Of a DNA stretch of 64,000 nucleotides, positions 55,349 through 64,000 are shown one piece after another (the first letter of the stretch is position 1; the number at the start of each line of letters is the position of its first letter). The DNA lies in assembly GCA_964628035.1 (NCBI GenBank), contig CAZVPI010000001.1, forward strand, positions 186,001 to 250,000, given 5' to 3'. The translations under genes and the position numbers were made by a program. This DNA comes from UBA2199 sp964628035 (GTDB lineage Bacteria > Acidobacteriota > Aminicenantia > UBA2199). Below the pieces are notes generated by a model. That model saw only the letters and a program-made list of their open reading frames with translations. It did not search any database and was not told the origin of the DNA.

Positions 55349-56530
55349 ATGGCCAGCAAGATCGCCGTCGTCGTGCAGCGCTACGGCTTGGAGATCAACG
55401 GCGGCGCCGAGTACCACGCCCGCCTGATCGCGGAAAAGCTCAGCCGCCATTTCCCCGTCGAGGTCTTCACCACCACGGCCGCCGATTATGTCACCTGGGC
55501 CCACCATTATCCCGAAGGGGCCGGGGAGCTGAACGGCGTCCCGGTCCATCGCTTCCGGGTGAGCCGGCCGCGCGATCCCGAGGTCTTCGGGCGCATCCAG
55601 AAATTCATTTTTGAAGAGGAACACTCGCTGGCCGACGAGGAGCGCTGGCTGGAGGAGGAAGGCCCGCTCGTGCCCGGCCTGCTCGACGAACTGGAGCGGC
55701 GGCGGCGGGAGTTCGGCCCCATCCTGTTCTTTTCCTACCGCTATTATCATTCGTTTCACGGGGTGCGGCGCTTCGCCGACCAGGCCGTGCTGGTGCCCAC
55801 CGCCGAGCACGACCCGGTCATCTACCTGCCGCTGTTCCGCGACATGTTCTCGCTGCCGCGGGCGATCGTCTACAACTCCCACGAGGAGCGGGAACTGATC
55901 GGGCGCCTGGCGGGGAACGAGGCGGTTCCCGGGGACGTGGTCGGCGTCGGCTCGGAGATCCCGGCGGAATTCGACGCCGGCGAGGCGTGCTCGCGGCTGG
56001 GGATCGAGGGACCCTACGCCGTCTACATCGGCCGCCTCGACGAGAACAAGGGCGTGCCCGAGCTGTTCCGCTTTTTCCTGCGCCTGCGCGGCGAGGGAGG
56101 GTGCGGGCTGAAGCTGGTTCTGGTGGGCAGGGCCTATGTGACCGTCCCCGACGACCCGGCGATCGTCCATGTCGGCTTCCAGAAGGACCGGGAGAAATTC
56201 GGCCTGCTGGCCGGAGCCGAGTTCCTGGTCATGCCTTCGCAGTACGAGTCGCTCTCCATGGTGGCGCTGGAGGCCTGGGCCGTCGGAAAGCCGGTGCTGG
56301 CCAACGGCCGCACCGAGGTGCTGCGCGGACAGTGCCGGCGCAGCAACGCCGGCCTGTGGTATGAGAATTACGATGAATTCCGCGCGGCGTTCCTGGCGCT
56401 GGAGCGCGATGCGCCTCTGCGCGCCAGTCTGGGAGCCAACGGCAAGGGATTCTTCCGGGCGAATTACTCCTGGGAGATCATCGAGGCCAAGTACCTGCGT
56501 CTGCTCTCTTCCCTGGGGGCGGGGGGCTAA
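55349..56530 (+). CDS. GT4-type glycosyltransferase
   Basis: 393 residues. A GT-B fold: N-terminal VVVQRYGLEINGGAEYHARL (acceptor side), C-terminal VYIGRLDENKGVPELFRFF, LVLVGRAY, and the sugar-nucleotide site MPSQYESLSMVALEAWAVGKPVLA (E-x7-E). It transfers a sugar from a nucleotide donor to a glycan or lipid; neither donor nor acceptor is identifiable. No SD sequence is present and the promoter predicts a leaderless mRNA. It ends 9 bases before the regulator stop, convergent. Confidence 0.9.
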   Translation: MASKIAVVVQRYGLEINGGAEYHARLIAEKLSRHFPVEVFTTTAADYVTWAHHYPEGAGELNGVPVHRFRVSRPRDPEVFGRIQKFIFEEEHSLADEERWLEEEGPLVPGLLDELERRRREFGPILFFSYRYYHSFHGVRRFADQAVLVPTAEHDPVIYLPLFRDMFSLPRAIVYNSHEERELIGRLAGNEAVPGDVVGVGSEIPAEFDAGEACSRLGIEGPYAVYIGRLDENKGVPELFRFFLRLRGEGGCGLKLVLVGRAYVTVPDDPAIVHVGFQKDREKFGLLAGAEFLVMPSQYESLSMVALEAWAVGKPVLANGRTEVLRGQCRRSNAGLWYENYDEFRAAFLALERDAPLRASLGANGKGFFRANYSWEIIEAKYLRLLSSLGAGG

Positions 56531-56539
56531 GCCCGCGCC

Positions 56540-57903
56540 TTACGGCAGCAGCTCGTACTTCTTGATCTTGGACAGCAGGCTGACGCGGGAAATGCCCAGG
56601 ATTTTCGCCGCCTGGCTCTTGTTGCCCTTGGTTCCGGCCAGCACCCGCCGGATCTGCTCCCTTTCCATCTCGTTGAGCGATTGCAGCGTGCCGCCCGCCG
56701 GCGCGGCCTCGGCGGCATGCGCGCTCTCCAGGAAATAGTGGGGAAGCGACTTCTTGTGCAGTTCGCCGCCGCTCTCGATGATGACGGCGCTGTTGATGAT
56801 GTTCATCAGCTCGCGCACGTTGCCCGGATAGTCGTACTGGTTCAGCAGGCGCATGGCCGGGTCGGATATCCTGGCGATCTTCTTTTCGTTCTGCTCGCTG
56901 TATCGGGACAGGAAGTGCTGGCACAGCAGGGGGATGTCGCCCTTGCGCTCGCGCAGCGGCGGCAGGTACACCGAGCTCATGTTCAGGCGGTAGAACAGGT
57001 CCTTGCGGAAGTTGCCTTTCTTCATCTCGCTCAACAGGTCCTTGTTGGTCGCGGCGATGATGCGCACGTCGACCTTTTGGTTCTTGGTCGATCCCAGCCG
57101 GAAGAACTCCCCCTCCTGCAGCACCCGCAGCAGCTTGACCTGGATGGGCAGCGCCAGTTCGCCGATCTCGTCGAGAAACAGCGTCCCCTTGTCGGCCTCC
57201 TCCAGGAATCCCTTTTTGGCGGCGCTGGCCCCGGTGAAGGCGCCCTTGTCGTGGCCGAAGAACTCGGAGGCGAAGAGCTCGTTGGCGAAGACGCCCGCGT
57301 TGACGGCGACGAAGTGCTGGTCGCGGCGACGGCTGATGCGGTGGATGGCCTTGGCGATCAACTCCTTGCCCGTGCCGCTCTCGCCCCAGATCAGGATGCT
57401 GTTGTCGGGCTGGGCCATCTTCTCGACCATCTGGAAGATGCGCAGCATCTCCGCGTCCTGGGTGAGGATCTCCTGGAAGGCCTCGGGGAAGGCCAAAGCG
57501 TCGCGCGCAGGCGCGGGCGCCGCCGCCTCCCCGGCCCGGTCGCGCTTGCCTTCCAGGACGGCGGTGATGATCTTCAGCAGCTGGTCGTTGTCCACGGGCT
57601 TGGTCAGGTAATCGAAGGCGCCGAGCTTCATCGCCGCCACGGCCAGCTCGACGTCCTCCACGCCGGTCAGCACGATGGTCTCGATGTCGACGCCCTTCTC
57701 GCGGATATGGCGCAGGATGTCCAGCCCGCTCACCTCGGGCATGTCCATGTCCAGCAGCAGCAGGTCGTAGTCGTTTTGCTTCAACTCCTGGAAGGCCCGG
57801 GAGCTGTTGGCCAAAGGGGTGACCTTGTAGGCGCCGGTCTGCAGCAGCATGATGTTCAGGTAGTTCAGGACCGCCTGATCGTCGTCGATGACCAGGATTT
57901 TTT

Positions 57904-57907
<4 letters not shown>
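56540..57907 (-). CDS. NtrC-type sigma-54-dependent response regulator
   Basis: 455 residues. Receiver (1-120) with Asp53 phosphoacceptor and T..K switch (VLTGVE, LTKPVD). Central AAA+ domain with Walker A GESGTGKELIAKAIH, the sigma-54-contacting GAFTGA loop (DKGAFTGA) and LDEIGELALPIQ. C-terminal Fis-type HTH (AGTKGNKSQAAKILGISRVSLL). It activates sigma-54 promoters when phosphorylated by the adjacent kinase; its ATG overlaps the kinase stop by 4 bases. Targets are not visible in this window. Confidence 0.95.
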
Positions 57908-59982
<2,075 letters not shown>

Positions 59983-60009
59983 CTGGCAACCCCTCCGGCG
60001 TTCAGGGGG

Positions 60010-60015
60010 ATTATA
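60010..60015 (-). promoter_or_regulatory. -10 element upstream of the kinase/regulator operon
   Basis: Perfect TATAAT on the minus strand, overlapping the stop codon of the upstream fusion gene. No convincing -35 at 16-18 bases, so it may be extended or activator dependent. Confidence 0.35.
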
Positions 60016-63000
60016 GCACCAATTTGCTTTTGATTCTGAAGCGCAGGTAGTTTTCCGTGGCCAGGGGGTACAGCTTCTCCTGGCGGCAGGGGGCCGGATC
60101 GATGGTCAGCGGCAGGAAGCGGGCCTTCCCCGAAGCCGTGCGCCAGGGCCCGCTGGCGAGGTCGCGGCCCCAGAAGTCGCCCGGCTCGACCCCCTGATAG
60201 TAGGGGTTGGCCTTTGCGATCTCGCGGAAGATCTCCTCGGGGCCGTCGGGAGCGAGTTTCGTTCCCAGGCCCGCGGCCAGGCGGGAGATGATCTCCAGGT
60301 TGGTCCAACCCGTACGCGGCGGCAGGATGGCGGCGCTGCGCTGGACGCGGCGGTCGCCGGCGGTATAGGTGCCGTTGCTTTCCAGGGGGGTCGAAAGCGG
60401 CAGCACCACGTCGGCCGTCTCGGCGCTGGCGGTAAGGAAAAAGTCGCCGACCACCTTGAACTCAACGCCGGCCAGCAGCTTTTCTCCGGCGGCCACGGCC
60501 AGCGGGTCTTCACCGAAGACCACCAGCGCCTTGATCTTTCCCCCCTCCAGCCTGCGCAGGAGGTCTCCGGGCTTGAACGCCTTGGCCAGGGGGGCGCGCC
60601 ACAGCTTGCCCAGGCGCGTCACGTCCTTCTTGTCGCCGGGGTGGACGAACCCTGGCAGGATGCGGTTGTCCATCCCCATATCGAGCAGTCCCTGGGAATT
60701 GGCGAAATCATGGACCAGCACCAGGCCGTTGCCGGGCCGTCCCAGCCCCCCGGCCTGCAACAGCAGGTCGGCCAGGGCCTGGACATCGTCGCGCGACCTT
60801 TCCAGGCATTGGTCCATGCCGTAGACGACCATGAGGTTGGCGGCCTCGCCCAGGAGGCGCAGGGCCCGGGCGAAACTCTCTTCCTTGACGCCGGTGAGCG
60901 CCGCCACCCGCTTCGCGTCCATGCCGGCGATCGACTCGCGGTAGGCGGCGAAGCCCTCGGTCCTGGACTCGATGAACTCCCGGTCGATGCGGCCGGACTC
61001 GATCAGGGCATGGGCCATGCCGGCGACCAGCGCCGTGTTGGTGCCGCGCTTGGGGTCCAGCCACAGGTCGGCGATGCGGCTCAGGGCGTTTTCCGAGGAG
61101 GCCACCGTGACCAGGCGGGCTCCCGCCTTCATCGCCTCCTTGATCTTCAGCTCGGCGACCAGGTTTTCCGCGGTCAGCTCGGCGTTGACCACCACGATGA
61201 GGTCGGCGCGGCGCAGGTCGTCCAGGGTGGCGGTCGAAGCGGTGAAGCCCAGCATGCCGTCCAGGGCGCCCGGGCCGCGGCCGTTGAGCAGCGGGCTCAG
61301 GCTGCCGACCCAGTTCGTGCCCAACCCGGCGCGCGCCCACTTCTGCAACTGATACAGCTCCTCGTTGGCCAGGCGCGGCGAAGCCAGGACGGCGACCGAT
61401 TCGGGGCCGTGCTTTTCCATGGCGGCGGCGATGCCGCGCGCCGCCCTTTCCAGTGCCTGTTCCCAGCCGCTCTCGGCCAGGGCCCGCCCTTCCCGGACCA
61501 GCGGCTTGAGCAGTCTCTTCTCGTCCAGCATGTAGCGATAGCCGAAACGGCCCTTGTGGCACAGGTAGCCCTTGTTGTGCGCGGCATCGGCGCTGCCCAC
61601 CACGGCGAACGCGTCGGGGGCGAATATTTTGTAATGCAGCGCGCAGCCGACCGAGCAGAAATGGCAGATGGTCTCTCGCTTTTCCGCGGCCCAGGGGCCG
61701 GGCTTGGCGAAGGGCAGCTTCTCGGCGATGGCCCCGGTGGGGCAGGCGGCGATGCAGTTGCCGCAGGAGATGCAGTTGGTTTCCAGCAGCCGCCTCTCCA
61801 TCGAGGGGCGAACCACCGACTTGAAGCCGCGGTAGACGAACCCCAGCGCCGACACCTGCAGGATCTCCGAGCAGGTGCGCACGCAGCGGCCGCAGGCGAT
61901 GCACTTGTTGGGATCGAGGGCGATGAAGGGGTGGGCCTTGTCCACCTTGTACTTGCGCACCTCGCCGACGAACTTGGAGATGTCGACGCCGAACTCGACG
62001 GCATAGCGGCGCAGGTCGCAATCGAAATACGCCGAGCAGCCGCACTCAAGGCAGCGCTTCGTCTCGTTCTCGGCCTGCTCCGGGCTGAAGCCCAGCTCGA
62101 CCTCCTGAAAGTTCTTCACCCTCGTGGCGGCGGGAAGCTCGGGCATTTTTTCCTTTGCCAGGCGGGGATAGTCGGCGAAGTCGCTCTCCGGGATGTCGCC
62201 AAAGGCTTCCTTGCGGCTGATGAATTCTTTGGGCAGGACTTCGGCCTTGCCGGTTTGGACGTACTGATCGATGGCCCGGGCCGCGATCTTGCCATGGGCG
62301 ATGGCGTCGATGGCCACGGCCGGGCCGGTGGCCATGTCGCCGCCGGTGAAGACGCCGGGCAGCGTGGTCTGGAAGGTGCCCTCGTCGAAAACCAGGGTGC
62401 CGTGGCGCGTCGACTTCAGCAGGGGGTCCTTCTGCAGGCCGCACAGGTCGACGTCCTGGCCGATGGCCGAGATGACGAAATCGCACGGCAGGCGGTATTC
62501 GGAACCGGCCAGCGGCACCGGGCTGCGGCGGCCGCTGGCGTCGGGCTCGCCCAGTTCCATGCGGATGCAGGTCAGGCCCTTCAGGCGCTTGCCTTCGCGC
62601 AGCAGTTCGGTGGGGGCCGCCAGCTGCACCAATTCCACCCCCTCTTCGAGGGCGGCCTCGATCTCCATGGGGTGGGCCGGCATCTCGTTGCGCGTGCGAC
62701 GGTAGAGCAGGGTCACCTTGGCCGCGCCCAGGCGCCGGGCCGTGCGCGCCGCGTCGATGGCGGTGTTGCCGCCGCCGACCACCACCACGTCTCCGTGGAT
62801 CTTCGGCTTGTCATCGCCCTGCAGCCGCCACAGGAAATCGATCCCCGCCAGGACGCCCTCGGTCTCCTCCTCGCCCGGCAGGCGCATGCCCTTGGCCTTC
62901 TGGGCGCCAAAGGCCAGGTAGACGGCGTCGAAGCCCTGCTGCTTCAGGTCGGCTATGGAGAAGTCCTTGCCCATCTCGGCGCGGGTCCTGACCGTCACCC

Positions 63001-63766
63001 CCAGGCCGGTGATCCAGCCGATCTCCCTGTTCAGCAGCGCCTTGGGCAGGCGGTACTCGGGGATGCCGTAGCGCAGCATGCCGCCCAGGTGGGGCGATTT
63101 CTCGAAGAGGGTCACGCCGTAGCCTTTGAGGACCAGGTAGTAGGCGCAGGTCAATCCCGCCGGTCCGCCGCCAACGATGGCGACCTTTCGGCCGTTGGCG
63201 GCAGGGACGGCGGGGGTCCAGGGGTCTTCGATGTCGATGTCGGTGGCGAAGCGCTTCAGGTAGTCGATGCCGACGCGGTCGTCGACGCGGTTGCGGCGGC
63301 AGGCCACCTCGCATTCGCGCACGCAGACTCGGCCGCAGACCAGAGGCAGCGGGTTGGTCTCCTTGATCAGGCGCACGGCCTCGCGCGGCTTGCCCATGGC
63401 GATCAGGGCGATGTAGCCCTGGACGTCGACGCCGGCCGGGCAGGTCTGCTGGCAGGGGGCGAGGCAGTCGGCGTAATGGTTGGAGAGCAGAAGCTCGAGG
63501 GCGGTCCTGCGGGCGGCGCGGATGCGCGGGTTGTCGGTGTGCACGACCATCTTGGCGGCGGCCGGGCTGGAGCACGAGGGGATCAATTTGGCCGTCCCCT
63601 CGACCTCGACCACGCACAGGTAGCACGAGCCGTAGGGGGGCAGTTTGGGTTCGTGGCACAGGGTCGGAATCTCGGCCAGGCGGTGCTCCTGGATGACCTC
63701 CAGCAGGGTCTGGCCCTGGCGGGCGGTGACTTCCTTGCCGTCGATGGTGAGCTTGATTTCGTTCAT
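60011..63766 (-). CDS. 2Fe-2S / GltD-like FAD / ferredoxin / molybdopterin-fold fusion oxidoreductase
   Basis: 1251 residues. ~1-80 is a 2Fe-2S domain (CHEPKLPPYGSCYLC, CSSP). ~95-500 is a GltD-like region: Cys-rich CLAPCQQTCPAG, FAD motif GGGPAGLTCA (~195) and NAD(P) motif GGGNTAIDAA (~325). ~620-680 has two 4Fe-4S motifs (CIACGRCVRTC, CISCGNCIAAC). ~697 onward is the molybdopterin-oxidoreductase fold with its own 4Fe-4S site (CHFCSVGC, YLCHKG). The usual metal-ligand Cys/Sec is not visible; that place reads SPLLNGRGPG. It is likely a NuoG/formate-dehydrogenase-like electron-transfer subunit, not itself a Mo enzyme. It is 12 bases downstream of a NuoF-like gene. Confidence 0.85.
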   Translation of the reverse strand: MNEIKLTIDGKEVTARQGQTLLEVIQEHRLAEIPTLCHEPKLPPYGSCYLCVVEVEGTAKLIPSCSSPAAAKMVVHTDNPRIRAARRTALELLLSNHYADCLAPCQQTCPAGVDVQGYIALIAMGKPREAVRLIKETNPLPLVCGRVCVRECEVACRRNRVDDRVGIDYLKRFATDIDIEDPWTPAVPAANGRKVAIVGGGPAGLTCAYYLVLKGYGVTLFEKSPHLGGMLRYGIPEYRLPKALLNREIGWITGLGVTVRTRAEMGKDFSIADLKQQGFDAVYLAFGAQKAKGMRLPGEEETEGVLAGIDFLWRLQGDDKPKIHGDVVVVGGGNTAIDAARTARRLGAAKVTLLYRRTRNEMPAHPMEIEAALEEGVELVQLAAPTELLREGKRLKGLTCIRMELGEPDASGRRSPVPLAGSEYRLPCDFVISAIGQDVDLCGLQKDPLLKSTRHGTLVFDEGTFQTTLPGVFTGGDMATGPAVAIDAIAHGKIAARAIDQYVQTGKAEVLPKEFISRKEAFGDIPESDFADYPRLAKEKMPELPAATRVKNFQEVELGFSPEQAENETKRCLECGCSAYFDCDLRRYAVEFGVDISKFVGEVRKYKVDKAHPFIALDPNKCIACGRCVRTCSEILQVSALGFVYRGFKSVVRPSMERRLLETNCISCGNCIAACPTGAIAEKLPFAKPGPWAAEKRETICHFCSVGCALHYKIFAPDAFAVVGSADAAHNKGYLCHKGRFGYRYMLDEKRLLKPLVREGRALAESGWEQALERAARGIAAAMEKHGPESVAVLASPRLANEELYQLQKWARAGLGTNWVGSLSPLLNGRGPGALDGMLGFTASTATLDDLRRADLIVVVNAELTAENLVAELKIKEAMKAGARLVTVASSENALSRIADLWLDPKRGTNTALVAGMAHALIESGRIDREFIESRTEGFAAYRESIAGMDAKRVAALTGVKEESFARALRLLGEAANLMVVYGMDQCLERSRDDVQALADLLLQAGGLGRPGNGLVLVHDFANSQGLLDMGMDNRILPGFVHPGDKKDVTRLGKLWRAPLAKAFKPGDLLRRLEGGKIKALVVFGEDPLAVAAGEKLLAGVEFKVVGDFFLTASAETADVVLPLSTPLESNGTYTAGDRRVQRSAAILPPRTGWTNLEIISRLAAGLGTKLAPDGPEEIFREIAKANPYYQGVEPGDFWGRDLASGPWRTASGKARFLPLTIDPAPCRQEKLYPLATENYLRFRIKSKLVL

Positions 63767-63778
63767 GTGGCGTTCCCC

Positions 63779-64000
63779 TTAGTCCTTGACGATGGCCTTG
63801 AAGTTGCAGGTGTCAAAGCATTTGCCGCACTTGATGCACAGCGCCGGGTCGATGCGGTGCGCCTGCTTCTTTTCGCCCTGGATGGCGGCGACCGGGCAGA
63901 CGCGGGCGCACAGGGTGCAGCCCGTGCAGGCCTCGGGCAGGATGGTGAAGGTCAGCAGCGGCGCGCAACTGTGGGCCGGGCACTTCTTGTCGCGGATGTG
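63779..64000 (-). CDS. NuoF/HndC-like NADH-dehydrogenase subunit, C-terminal part
   Basis: Only the last 73 residues are in the window; the gene runs off the right edge. Visible: HIRDKKCPAH, then two 4Fe-4S motifs CTGCTLCARVC and CIKCGKCFDTC, with CNFKAIVKD at the end. This is the C-terminal ferredoxin tail found on NuoF-like subunits of hydrogenases and formate dehydrogenases. The N-terminal FMN/NADH part would be off-window. It precedes the 1251-residue fusion by 12 bases on the same strand, so both belong to one complex. Confidence 0.85.
   Translation of the reverse strand, partial: HIRDKKCPAHSCAPLLTFTILPEACTGCTLCARVCPVAAIQGEKKQAHRIDPALCIKCGKCFDTCNFKAIVKD

Overview
This window looks like a chromosomal replication-origin neighbourhood from a GC-rich, Gram-negative-type anaerobe. 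The envelope is diderm: a KDO-activating enzyme, a TonB-dependent receptor, two other outer-membrane barrels and periplasmic lipoprotein/PKD proteins. The iron-sulfur/molybdopterin flavoprotein at the right edge fits anaerobic metabolism. The gene mix (DUF4388-DnaJ proteins, bactofilin with parAB, receiver/PPDK-like signalling proteins) recalls Acidobacteriota or candidate phylum Aminicenantes. That placement is inference from gene content; no rRNA gene is present to test it. I saw no insertion sequence, prophage, CRISPR array, tRNA or rRNA.

Layout. 1-9.6 kb: AmmeMemoRadiSam radical SAM enzyme (cut by the edge), thioredoxin/thioredoxin reductase with glycogen synthase, a DUF4388-DnaJ-TPR protein, and a seven-gene envelope-stress-like string (ECF sigma, anti-sigma, two small LiaF-like membrane proteins, DUF4097 protein, PgsA-type synthase, receiver, radical SAM protein). 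9.6-14.9 kb: alanine racemase, then an outer-membrane barrel paired with a PKD-repeat protein. 14.9-19.5 kb: cobalamin riboswitch driving btuB-btuF-btuD-btuC. 19.5-21.6 kb: small barrel, nitroreductase, metallo-beta-lactamase-fold hydrolase. 21.6-28.0 kb, minus strand: glnA, a small membrane ORF, rsmG, parA, parB, bactofilin, kdsB, pyrG, with two perfect parS sites inside rsmG. 28.1-36.7 kb, plus strand: dnaA, dnaN, recF, gyrB, gyrA. The divergent glnA/dnaA region carries back-to-back promoters and paired DnaA-box-like sequences; genes on both sides mostly point away from it, so oriC probably lies near 28.1-29.7 kb.

36.7-48.4 kb: tatD, then an operon with a consensus promoter: GAF-HD-GYP protein, tandem-receiver/PEP-synthase-like ATP-grasp protein, metallophosphoesterase, TIM-barrel isomerase. 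It converges on a second PEP-synthase-like protein (GAF + ATP-grasp + nucleotidyltransferase), which follows gdhA and a strong terminator. 48.4-56.5 kb: clpB, chalcone-isomerase-like protein, unknown membrane protein, mannose-1-phosphate guanylyltransferase, cupin, inositol-monophosphatase family protein, a truncated S66-peptidase-like ORF and a glycosyltransferase. 56.5-60.0 kb: sensor kinase and NtrC-type regulator. 60.0-64.0 kb: a 1251-residue 2Fe-2S/GltD-like/ferredoxin/molybdopterin fusion with an upstream NuoF-like subunit.

Most interesting: the two PEP-synthase-like proteins keep the ATP-grasp half but replace the phosphohistidine and PEP-binding domains with a shared C-terminal domain (GPGRWGS ... 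HFFQ). One of them shares its N-terminal sensor module with the histidine kinase at 57.9-60.0 kb. This suggests an uncharacterised signalling or phosphotransfer family. A second theme is promoter placement: several genes have a -10 hexamer exactly six bases before ATG, suggesting leaderless mRNAs, and for glgA promoter overlap argues for a different start codon.
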